A stretch of DNA of 64,000 nt, taken from the NCBI GenBank assembly GCA_934394435.1, contig CAKRRN010000007.1, forward strand, positions 1 to 64,000. Direction: 5' to 3'. Within the stretch, counting starts at the first letter, position 1, and each line of letters starts with the position of its first letter. Below, piece after piece: positions 9,734 through 16,503 of the stretch. Below the pieces are notes generated by a model that saw only the letters and a program-made list of their open reading frames with translations, was not told where the DNA came from and searched no databases. A program made the position numbers and the translations under genes. The DNA comes from an uncultured Bacteroidaceae bacterium. GTDB taxonomy: Bacteria > Bacteroidota > Bacteroidia > Bacteroidales > Bacteroidaceae.

Positions 9734-10189
9734 TTATTCGTGAACCCCTTTATTATTTTCGCGAAATAAAAAAGCTCCCTGCGAGGAGCTTCTATCATCT
9801 TGCACTAAAGAGGGGTCGGAGACATCCGACGGATTGTTTCTCCCAAGCCGTTCCATTAGGGAATAGAGTACAGCCTTGGAGAGATGAAGAGAAATGGGTG
9901 ACCCATGACTGTCTGCCAGAACCACCACCTGGCGGATGGCGTTGACATGATAGATACGCGAGATATTGATGATGTACGTGCGCCCGAGACGCAGCAGGAA
10001 GGATGACGTGCCCGCCATGTGTCGTTCAATGGCTGCCTCCACCTTCGACAAGCCAAACGGCATGGTGAAGTGTGCACCCGTATCACAATAGACATGCGTG
10101 TAATGGTCATCGGCTTTGAAGTAGAGTACAGAATCGAGGTCTACCACATACATCTCGCCATAGATTCGAAAGAGTAATTTTCCTGTCAT
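9734..10189 (-). CDS. Stand-alone LytTR-family DNA-binding protein
   Basis: 151 residues. Residues ~5-115 match a LytTR DNA-binding domain: 'DLDSVLYFKADDHYTHVYC', then 'FTMPFGLSKVEAAI', then 'FLRLGRTYIINISRIYHV' and 'ISLHLSKAVLYSLMERLG'. There is no response-regulator receiver domain. The last ~35 residues are polar and probably disordered. LytTR proteins bind direct repeats upstream of target genes, often for surface or extracellular products. This one sits immediately upstream of the two giant surface-protein genes on the same strand, so control of those genes is a reasonable inference but unproven. Start at ATG 10189. Confidence 0.8.
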   Translation of the reverse strand: MTGKLLFRIYGEMYVVDLDSVLYFKADDHYTHVYCDTGAHFTMPFGLSKVEAAIERHMAGTSSFLLRLGRTYIINISRIYHVNAIRQVVVLADSHGSPISLHLSKAVLYSLMERLGRNNPSDVSDPSLVQDDRSSSQGAFLFRENNKGVHE

Positions 10190-11068
10190 GCAGTTTTTGT
10201 GTTTCTGTCGCCAGCCCCTCTCACGTATACATTATATATATAATATCGCCCTGCGCAAGACGTGTACTGACAGACAAGGTGTAAAAGAAAATGTCCAGAA
10301 ATAGAAAAAGCGTGGAACCGCACGCTGTCCGTTCCACTGATAGAGGCCTTCGCATTGCCCGATACTGTCGAACAGACAACGCTAGAAGCCCACGCCGATA
10401 TGAAATCCAATATCAGCGAGGGGTATCCCTCATAAGATAAGGAATACGCCCTCGTCTGATATTTAAAATACCACACCTGGGACATCTATCATTGCCAAGT
10501 TCAAGACAGCATCTGAAATTTGCGAAGTTTCTATCAGTCAAGAACAGAGCGCTGAATAAACGCCTTCTCACATCTGCGTCTCTCACCCCACCCTGCTCCC
10601 CAGATGTTGTCATTCGGGGCTCGGCGTGGGTTTCAAGACCAGACATCCCCATTCCTCACACCCCTCACAAGAGGGGTACCTCAGAGCAGGAATGTCTTTT
10701 GCAAATATACAGTATTATTTACAATATGCAATAAATTTTATCACATTTTTTTCTTTTCCTGCATCAAACGTGTTTGTTTAACTATCATACCTGTAATATA
10801 AGATAAACAATATCTTGCGTAAACTTAGGAAAAAATGGAAAAATTAGCAACGTCACTATTGCTGGCAACAAATCAACTTGGGCGCTTGTAAATGGATAAA
10901 ATTTACAAGCGCTTACAAGGTATTACACCTGTTTGCCAAGAATTAGTTATCTCATTGTTGATACTATTTCTTCTATCATTTATCATTCCATGCCAAACCA
11001 CCTCGAAGCATCCAAATATATTGCTTGTCATAAAAGCCTACTATAAAAACTCATAGCCGTGGCTAAAA
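10190..11068. other. 879-nt region with no convincing gene
   Basis: Several overlapping open frames exist on both strands between 10186 and 10800 (for example minus 10186-10485 and 10413-10652). They have skewed, low-information translations and no recognisable domain, so none is called. The part from ~10690 to 11068 is AT-rich and contains a perfect palindrome at 10882-10912. The region borders an accessory toxin-antitoxin cassette. Confidence 0.5.
10882..10912. repeat. Perfect 12-bp inverted repeat with 7-nt loop
   Basis: GCGCTTGTAAAT and ATTTACAAGCGC flank the loop GGATAAA. The right arm is followed by a further partial copy (GCTTACAAGG). There is no T-run directly after it, so it is not a typical terminator. 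It could be a protein-binding or recombination site at the edge of the AbiE cassette. Confidence 0.7.
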
Positions 11069-12031
11069 TCATCGACTTCCCGTTTTCCACAAAGCCATTG
11101 GGTGAAACTTGATTCTGTTGATAATATCCCCGTCTTCAAACAATAATTCTGGCAAATACTCTCTGTTGTTAAAATTTCTTACGTATTCTTTTTCGGAATC
11201 CGTAAGAACCAATAAATTTTTGAGAAAATCCTTCACCTCCACTTTGGCTTTCTCAAAGTCGAAATGCTCACTTCGTCTCAGCACAGGCAAGAGCTGTGAA
11301 CGGATATGCGGAAAGCGTATCTTGTCTATTTGTGGGAATTCGACAAATTCTGTAGGTAGGTTGTTGCCTTTTCTACTTGAGCCTACAGTCATATAAAATA
11401 CCGTTGCTTTCCTCAGCATTGTATGTTCCGCCTCATTTACGAACAGTTGGTGCTCCACCATATTATATACATCGTAAATATCACGTGCCGCACTTCTAGC
11501 AATAAGGGCATTTATCTTGGTGGAAAACAATTCTATAGGTGACAGAGAGCGCACTTTCACATCATTTAGAAATGGGATGGAGACATGAGCGTCAATGGCT
11601 GGCAAAATGTGGCAACGGTCGGAATAATTGATTTCTATCTTGATGCCATCGTTGTTGCCTGCCGCATTGGTGTAATGGAAAACCCAAGAGTCGAGGGTAT
11701 GAGGATTCTTGGAACCAGGCGCAAGATGATAGCCTTCCGACTCCATATAGCGAAGTATCTCATCGTTTACTTCCTTACGGATGGAAAGCATCAGCTCACG
11801 GTCACAATCCACCGTAAAGTCCAAGTCTATATCTACAGACAGTCTTGGCAGCTGAAAGACTGTGAGATTGATGGCAGTTCCGCCTTTCAGTACCAATGAT
11901 TTTGACAACAATGGGCTATGGTGGAAATAGTGGAGGATTTCCACAAGTCGCATTACCTTTTCGAGGTTGTCACGAATAAAGCCTTGCTCGTTGGCTATGA
12001 TGTTGAGAGCTTGCTTATTATATGAGTTCAT
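11069..12031 (-). CDS. abiEii: AbiEii-type nucleotidyltransferase toxin
   Basis: 320 residues, a normal length for the family. Near the N-terminus are 'LVLKGGTAINL' (residues 47-57; glycine-rich nucleotide-binding turn) and 'LSVDIDLDF' (acidic Asp at 67, 69 and 71), the two signatures of the DUF1814/AbiEii nucleotidyltransferase fold. 'SARDIYDVYNM' in the middle is the conserved RD.D.YD motif. AbiEii toxins of type IV systems modify tRNA or other substrates with nucleotides and can give abortive infection against phage. The start at 12031 overlaps the end of the upstream abiEi gene by 14 nt, so the two are translationally coupled. Confidence 0.9.
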   Translation of the reverse strand: MNSYNKQALNIIANEQGFIRDNLEKVMRLVEILHYFHHSPLLSKSLVLKGGTAINLTVFQLPRLSVDIDLDFTVDCDRELMLSIRKEVNDEILRYMESEGYHLAPGSKNPHTLDSWVFHYTNAAGNNDGIKIEINYSDRCHILPAIDAHVSIPFLNDVKVRSLSPIELFSTKINALIARSAARDIYDVYNMVEHQLFVNEAEHTMLRKATVFYMTVGSSRKGNNLPTEFVEFPQIDKIRFPHIRSQLLPVLRRSEHFDFEKAKVEVKDFLKNLLVLTDSEKEYVRNFNNREYLPELLFEDGDIINRIKFHPMALWKTGSR

Positions 12032-12782
12032 ATTCTTCTTTTGATGTTAGTTCCTGTGGCACATACATGCGCCATTTACTTACAAATGTATCAGACTCCT
12101 CGTCATTGGTCAACCACTTTACACTTTTTGTGCCTTTTGTTAGGCATAATTCTATAAGTGTGTCAGACAGGTTAGCCTGTTCCTTGATGCGCTCCAACAA
12201 GTACCCTGTCTTTTGGTACAGAAAAGCCTTGCCGTATTCTTCAAGATAATGGATGATTTTTTCTTCGTCAAGCATTACGATTGATTCCATGCAATGCAAC
12301 AATTCCTCAATGCCACCTGCTCGGTCTATACGGTCGAAGCAATCCAGCAAAGTGCTTTCTATATCGGTGACTCGCACGTATGGGTTCCCCTTGGGATTCA
12401 TCACACCAATGACATCTTTTGTTTGGCGACAATAAGTGTAATTGAAATCATCAAAGGCAAAAGAATTGAAACGTGACAGGCTTTTCACAAAAACCACGTT
12501 AAAAGGTTGGTGTGCCAATCCATGAAATTCCAATGCTGTATGATAACTAATGCAAGCTGTAGGTGAAAGATGACTTCCGATTTCATATTTGTCACAAACA
12601 GGCTGTTTCGATGCAATGTCCACCATGCAATAGGTGTTGCGCCTTATAGACACAATCCACCCCTGCTGCTTGTATCTTGCAAGCAACCCTTGCACGGACT
12701 TTAGCTTACCCTTTAAGACTTCAGAAAGCTCTTCGAAAGTAAAAATTCGTAGCTTGTACAATATGCTTAATAGCTCTGTCAT
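12018..12782 (-). CDS. abiEi: AbiEi-type antitoxin / autoregulator
   Basis: 254 residues from the preferred ATG at 12782. An upstream in-frame ATG at 12821 would add 13 residues. The N-terminal ~60 residues are winged-helix-like ('LRIFTFEELSEVL', 'VQGLLARYKQQGWIVSIRR'); the rest matches the AbiEi antitoxin body ('HLSPTACISYHTALEFHGLA', 'RVTDIESTLLDCFDR'). In the family this protein represses the operon and blocks AbiEii. A promoter-like TATCTTTG at 12799-12806 lies between the two possible starts, which favours 12782. The gene is first in the cassette and overlaps abiEii. Confidence 0.88.
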   Translation of the reverse strand: MTELLSILYKLRIFTFEELSEVLKGKLKSVQGLLARYKQQGWIVSIRRNTYCMVDIASKQPVCDKYEIGSHLSPTACISYHTALEFHGLAHQPFNVVFVKSLSRFNSFAFDDFNYTYCRQTKDVIGVMNPKGNPYVRVTDIESTLLDCFDRIDRAGGIEELLHCMESIVMLDEEKIIHYLEEYGKAFLYQKTGYLLERIKEQANLSDTLIELCLTKGTKSVKWLTNDEESDTFVSKWRMYVPQELTSKEEYELI

Positions 12783-12798
12783 TGTTTCAGATTTAGCG

Positions 12799-12827
12799 CA
12801 AAGATATACAAATAAATTCATCTACAA
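12799..12827 (-). promoter_or_regulatory. Probable abiE promoter
   Basis: The minus strand reads TTG-N18-TATCTTTG, close to the Bacteroidetes consensus TTG-N19-21-TAnnTTTG. It overlaps the coding sequence of the longer abiEi start, and the predicted 5' end falls about 10 nt before ATG 12782. Confidence 0.5.
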
Positions 12828-12969
12828 GAAAAAAAAGAAATCTTTGTCGCTTTTTTGGCTTTATAATTTCAACTACGTTAGTTGTTTCTAATCCTCTATC
12901 TTTGCATTATCAAAAGGTGCCAATATTGGCAAAAACAAGGAAGCTCGTTTTCCGCTTTACCTCGTATTG

Positions 12970-13115
12970 TTCTCCGTATCGTTTCCGTATCGCGATAGGA
13001 GCTTGATAGGAGAATGATAGGAGAACGATAGGAGAACGATACGGAAACGATACGGAAACGATACGGAAACGATAGGAGGATGATAGGAGGATGATACGGA
13101 AACGATAGGAGAGGT
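12970..13115. repeat. 11-bp tandem array with inverted copies
   Basis: GATA recurs at 12994, 13005, 13016, 13027, 13038, 13049, 13060, 13071, 13082, 13093 and 13104, always exactly 11 bp apart. Units alternate between GATAGGAGAAC and GATACGGAAAC types. Two units just upstream (CCGTATCGTTTCCGTATCG) run in the opposite orientation, so the array can fold on itself. It is not a coding repeat, because 11 is not a multiple of 3. Confidence 0.92.
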
Positions 13116-13128
13116 ATTGGAAACAAAA

Positions 13129-13156
13129 TCCCGACAGGGCGTAAATCTTGTCGGGA
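13129..13156 (-). terminator. Hairpin, possible terminator for surE-lpxB transcripts
   Basis: TCCCGACA pairs with TGTCGGGA across a 12-nt loop. On the minus strand it is followed by TTTTGTTTCC. It lies about 270 nt beyond the lpxB stop, so its assignment to that transcript is uncertain. Confidence 0.4.
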
Positions 13157-13244
13157 ATGGCTTAGGCGAAGTCCTTAGTTATAAAACAAGACAAGCCTAG
13201 AGTATGACAGCCGCAGCCAAGTCATGGGCGAAGCAAGAGCTTGA

Positions 13245-13364
13245 ACCGTTGACTCCATCGACTATAAGAAGGCAATGCTCATGTTTTACGAGCAGAATAA
13301 TATTGCTGCTTTCAAGAAGATCTTCATCGAGCAGTTCTTGTTTGCCGTGAAGACGTATTTTTAG
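13245..13364 (+). pseudogene. Fragment resembling the C-terminus of a Fic-family protein
   Basis: An open stretch without a start codon, preceded by an in-frame TGA, encodes 39 residues ending at TAG 13362-13364. It reads 'KKAMLMFYEQNNIAAFKK' then 'IFIEQFLFAVKTYF'. From memory this pattern resembles the end of Bacteroidetes Fic/DOC proteins. The catalytic HPFxxGNG part is absent, so only debris remains. The family assignment is tentative. Confidence 0.35.
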
Positions 13365-13426
13365 AGAGTGCGGTCTGTCGCTAACCTAAAGACGTAGGGA
13401 TTTTCAACTACGCGCTCTTTCAAGTC

Positions 13427-14605
13427 CTACTTGCGTTCGGGATGAGCCAGACATTCTACGATGAGCGAGGCTGCATGGGCAGGTGCACCAGGTGCGCCCA
13501 GACGATGTGCCATACGTTCATACCCCTCTTGCTGTGCCTGGCGACACGAGCCACCCGGAAGGATGTCGCGCAGATGGTGCTCCACATTCGGCACGTTCAT
13601 CTGCTCAGCTATCAGCTCGGGCACGACCTGTTCTCCAGCCACCAGGTTGACAAGCGACACATAAGGAATCTTCAGTATGAGTCTGCGAGCCAGCGAAGCC
13701 ACCCTGCCAGCCCACATATAATAGCAGACCACCTGTGGCACTCGGAAGAGCGCTGTCTCGAGTGTGGCGGTGCCGCTGGTGACCAGTGCTGCAGTCGCAT
13801 GTTGCAGGAGACGGAAAGTCTGGTTGTGCACCAGCATCAAGCGATGCTCCGCTGTGAGACGATGATACTGGCGTGCCAGCACCTCGTGATAAAACTCATC
13901 GGGGATGCCTGGTGCCGCAGCCACCACCATCTGATAACCCTCTGCAGCCAGTGGCAATGCAGCCGCAACCATACGGGGCAGATTGTCGCGTATCTCCTGT
14001 CGGCGGCTTCCTGCCAGCAGGGCGATGATGGGGCGTTCGTCCAGTCCGTTGTCTCTGCGAAACGACTCATCGTCTGCAGGATGAGCATGCAGATAAGCAT
14101 CCACCTCGTCCATCGTGGGGTTGCCCACATAGTGTATGGGGAAGTGGTGTTTCCGCTCATAGAAGTCCACCTCGAAAGGGAGGATGCTGAGCATTAGGTC
14201 CACATAGCGACGTATGTCGTGAATGCGATGCTCCTTCCACGCCCATATTTTGGGAGAAATATAATAGTACACGGGGATGCGCGTGTGCGTATGTACGAAA
14301 CGTGCCATCCGCAGGTTGAATCCTGGATAGTCTACCAAGATGAGTGCATCGGGTTGCCACGCGAGGATGTCGCGCTTGCACTCCTCCATCCCCCTCAGTA
14401 TGGTGCGCAAATGGCAGAGCACAGGCAGGATGCCCATGTAGGCAAGGTCGCGGTAATGACGGACAAGCGTTGCCCCCTGTGCCTGCATCAAGTCTCCCCC
14501 CACGCAACGGAACTGCGCTTGCGGATCGCGATGCAGGAGTTCGCTCATCAGATGACTCGCATGCAGGTCGCCACTGGCTTCGCCTGCTATCAGATAATAT
14601 TTCAC
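13427..14605 (-). CDS. lpxB: Lipid-A-disaccharide synthase
   Basis: 392 residues, the normal size for GT19 LpxB, which condenses UDP-2,3-diacylglucosamine with lipid X at the inner membrane during lipid A synthesis. Recognisable segments are 'YYLIAGEASGDLHASHLM' at the N-terminus, 'YMGILPVL', 'LILVDYPGFNLRMA', 'YYISPKIWAWKEHRI', 'ILPFEVDFY' and 'HYVGNPTMDEV'. The start at 14605 is GTG and no better ATG is nearby. surE lies 117 nt upstream on the same strand, a common pairing in this phylum. No TAnnTTTG promoter is obvious in the gap, so co-transcription with surE is likely. Confidence 0.96.
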   Translation of the reverse strand: MKYYLIAGEASGDLHASHLMSELLHRDPQAQFRCVGGDLMQAQGATLVRHYRDLAYMGILPVLCHLRTILRGMEECKRDILAWQPDALILVDYPGFNLRMARFVHTHTRIPVYYYISPKIWAWKEHRIHDIRRYVDLMLSILPFEVDFYERKHHFPIHYVGNPTMDEVDAYLHAHPADDESFRRDNGLDERPIIALLAGSRRQEIRDNLPRMVAAALPLAAEGYQMVVAAAPGIPDEFYHEVLARQYHRLTAEHRLMLVHNQTFRLLQHATAALVTSGTATLETALFRVPQVVCYYMWAGRVASLARRLILKIPYVSLVNLVAGEQVVPELIAEQMNVPNVEHHLRDILPGGSCRQAQQEGYERMAHRLGAPGAPAHAASLIVECLAHPERK

Positions 14606-14669
14606 GATTGTACAGCTAAGTAATATCTATTTACTAATGTTAGAGTAATGTTGTCAGCACCATTTTTTA

Positions 14670-14708
14670 TTTCTCCAACTAGGAAAAAAATTTTTCCCAG
14701 TTAGAAAC
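14670..14708. repeat. Intergenic inverted-repeat module C, copy 1
   Basis: CTCCAACTAGGAAAAAAA and TTTTTCCCAGTTAGAAAC form an imperfect inverted repeat between surE and lpxB. A closely related sequence occurs at 59145-59183. It may act as a bidirectional hairpin or as a mobile intergenic element. Confidence 0.65.
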
Positions 14709-14722
14709 ATTACTAAAGAGAA

Positions 14723-15499
14723 TTAGGCAAGGGACTGACCGTGTGAGACAGAGAGGTGCTGCAGGGAGGCGATGGCCTGTGTGCTGGTCATGTCAATCTG
14801 GAGAGGCACCACCGCCCCATAGCCATGATCCATAGCCCACCAGTCGGTGTCTGTGGCATCAGGCTCGGTACAGGTGAAGGTGCCAGTCAGACGGTAGGTG
14901 CCAGCCTCATCGCAGGGAACCCACTCCGTGCTCCATCTGCCAGCAGCCATACGACACACCTTGAGTCCCTCGAGACGACTGACCACGGGGAAGTTCACAT
15001 TCAGACAGACCTCGGCAGGCAGTCCCTCACGAAGCAGATGAGAGGCAACCTGCAAGATGGATTCCTCATAAGGAGAGAAGTCACACACCTGGTCACGCGT
15101 GCGCAAACTGAAACCCACGGCAGGAATGCCCTTCATACACGCCTCCAGAACGGCTCCCATCGTGCCACTGTAATGTACATTGACCGAAGCGTTGTCGCCA
15201 TGATTAATGCCTGAGACGAGTAGGTCTGGCTTGCGCTGAAGCACGTGCTCCAGGGCAAGTTTGACGCAATCGACAGGCGTTCCGCTGCAGGAGTACACCT
15301 CCAGTCTTGGTTGTCGGCGCAGGAGAGTCAGGCGCACGGGAGTGGTGACAGTCATGGAGCAAGCGGCACCCGAGCGAGGTCCGTCAGGAGCCACCACCAC
15401 CACATCTCCCACCTTCATCATGAGCTGGGCAAGCACGTCTATCCCTTGTGCCTCCACACCATCATCGTTCGTCACCATTATGAGAGGTCGTCGTGTCAT
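14723..15499 (-). CDS. surE: 5'/3'-nucleotidase SurE
   Basis: 258 residues. The N-terminal 'MVTNDDGVEAQGI' carries the paired metal-binding Asp, and 'DGPRSGAACSMT', 'GTPVDCVKLAL' and 'LLVSGINHGDNASVNVHYSGT' complete the SurE active-site signature. The enzyme dephosphorylates nucleoside monophosphates and is linked to stress and stationary-phase survival. It is transcribed divergently from parA across a 217-nt region containing DnaA boxes. Confidence 0.96.
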   Translation of the reverse strand: MTRRPLIMVTNDDGVEAQGIDVLAQLMMKVGDVVVVAPDGPRSGAACSMTVTTPVRLTLLRRQPRLEVYSCSGTPVDCVKLALEHVLQRKPDLLVSGINHGDNASVNVHYSGTMGAVLEACMKGIPAVGFSLRTRDQVCDFSPYEESILQVASHLLREGLPAEVCLNVNFPVVSRLEGLKVCRMAAGRWSTEWVPCDEAGTYRLTGTFTCTEPDATDTDWWAMDHGYGAVVPLQIDMTSTQAIASLQHLSVSHGQSLA

Positions 15500-15521
15500 A
15501 AGTTTTGTTCTTTTTGCTTTG

Positions 15522-15544
15522 CAAAGTTACAAAAAATGGCGCAA
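15522..15544 (-). promoter_or_regulatory. surE promoter with shared TTGCGCCA motif
   Basis: The minus strand reads TTGCGCCA-N7-TAACTTTG. The TAACTTTG (15522-15529) is a perfect -7 element about 25 nt before the surE ATG. The same composite occurs in front of parA. Confidence 0.6.
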
Positions 15545-15600
15545 GAGGTCGCTTGTTCAAAAAGAAAATGTTATCTTCGCACGTGAATGCGGAGGGCAAG

Positions 15601-15629
15601 TTATCCACAAAAAGCATGAGTTATCCACA
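15601..15629 (+). promoter_or_regulatory. Two perfect DnaA boxes
   Basis: TTATCCACA occurs at 15601-15609 and again at 15621-15629, same orientation, 20 bp start to start. They sit between the divergent surE and parA promoters. DnaA could regulate par or surE here, or the site could be a DnaA-titrating locus. Confidence 0.8.
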
Positions 15630-15664
15630 ACTTTTCCTATTCTACCCCTCTGACCATAATGTAT

Positions 15665-15687
15665 TTGCGCCAAAAAGCATAACTTTG
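15665..15687 (+). promoter_or_regulatory. parA promoter with shared TTGCGCCA motif
   Basis: TTGCGCCA-N7-TAACTTTG. The TAACTTTG at 15680-15687 is a perfect -7 element 29 nt before the parA ATG. There is no TTG at the usual 19-21 nt spacing, so the TTGCGCCA block may be an activator or repressor site rather than a -33 box. Confidence 0.6.
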
Positions 15688-15716
15688 CAGCCAGTAAAAA
15701 ACAGAAAGGGACAAAC

Positions 15717-16484
15717 ATGAGCAAAATCATTGCAATAGCCAATCAGAAAGGCGGAGTGGGCAAGACCACCACCAGCATGAACCTGGCAGCGTCGCTTGCC
15801 ACCATGGAGAAAAAAGTCCTGCTGATAGACGCAGACCCTCAGGCAAACGCATCGAGCGGTCTGGGCGTAGACAGCAAGGAGGTGGACAGCACCATCTACA
15901 ATGCCCTGACAGGACAGGTGCCCATGAGAGAGACCATCTACACGACAGACATAGAGGGGCTTGACATCATCCCATCGCACGTGGACCTGGTGGGCGCAGA
16001 GATAGAGATGCTGAAGATGCGCTCGCGCGAGACGGTGCTCAAGCGCATGCTTGCTGGCATCAGTTCTGAATATGACTACATCCTCATCGACTGCAGCCCC
16101 AGCCTGGGACTCATCACAGTGAATGCCTTGACAGCTGCACAGAGTGTCATCATCCCCGTGCAATGCGAGTACTTCGCACTGGAGGGCATCAGCCAGTTGC
16201 TGAACACCATCAAAATCGTGAAGTCGCGACTGAACCAGGAACTGGAGATTGAGGGTTTCCTGCTAACGATGTACGACGGCAGACTCCGACTTGCCAACCA
16301 GGTGAGAGACGAGGTGAGAAGACACTTCCGCGACCTGGTGTTCGACACCGTAATCCAGCGCAACGTGAAGTTGAGCGAGGCACCGGGACACGGCATGCCT
16401 GCCATCTTGTACGACGCTGACTCCGCTGGCGCAAAAGCCTACGTGAGCCTGGCTGAGGAAATCATCAGAAAGAACGAGGCATAA
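15717..16484 (+). CDS. parA: Chromosome-partitioning ATPase ParA (Soj)
   Basis: 255 residues. The deviant Walker A 'QKGGVGKTTTSMNLA' near residue 10 and the 'LLIDADPQANASSGLG' switch region identify a ParA/MinD-superfamily ATPase of the small chromosomal Soj type without an N-terminal HTH. It binds nucleoid DNA in the ATP state and moves ParB-parS complexes apart. 'YDYILIDCSPSLGLITVNAL' is the Walker B region. parB follows after 19 nt. The promoter region carries two DnaA boxes. Confidence 0.97.
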   Translation: MSKIIAIANQKGGVGKTTTSMNLAASLATMEKKVLLIDADPQANASSGLGVDSKEVDSTIYNALTGQVPMRETIYTTDIEGLDIIPSHVDLVGAEIEMLKMRSRETVLKRMLAGISSEYDYILIDCSPSLGLITVNALTAAQSVIIPVQCEYFALEGISQLLNTIKIVKSRLNQELEIEGFLLTMYDGRLRLANQVRDEVRRHFRDLVFDTVIQRNVKLSEAPGHGMPAILYDADSAGAKAYVSLAEEIIRKNEA

Positions 16485-16503
16485 AGAGAAAGACTGACGC
16501 AGA

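Larger units (their letters stand above)
12822..13426. other. 605-nt gap between abiEi and lpxB
   Basis: It holds an 11-bp tandem array (12970-13115), a hairpin (13129-13156) and a short coding fragment resembling a Fic C-terminus (13245-13364). No intact gene is supported. Confidence 0.6.

Noticed and set aside
10186..10485. 99-residue open frame overlapping the LytTR start by ATGA
   Set aside because: The overlap looks like coupling, but the translation is low-information and without a domain, and opposite-strand frames overlap the same DNA.
12970..13115. CRISPR array
   Set aside because: Units are 11 bp without distinct spacers, and no cas genes are near. The 22-bp arrays fail for the same reason.
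12896..13126. 76-residue minus-strand frame in the 11-bp array
   Set aside because: Its regular Phe/Pro/Ile/Leu pattern is a direct effect of the repeat; 11 is not a multiple of 3, so no frame is preserved.
15570..15590. parS-like site (CACGTG core)
   Set aside because: CACGTG is present (about 15578) but the flanks match TGTTTCACGTGAAACA poorly, so no functional parS is supported.
15601..15629. Chromosomal origin of replication at the DnaA boxes
   Set aside because: Only two boxes, no AT-rich unwinding element, no dnaA/gidA neighbours. Highly expressed ribosomal genes to the right are on the minus strand and would face a fork moving right from here.
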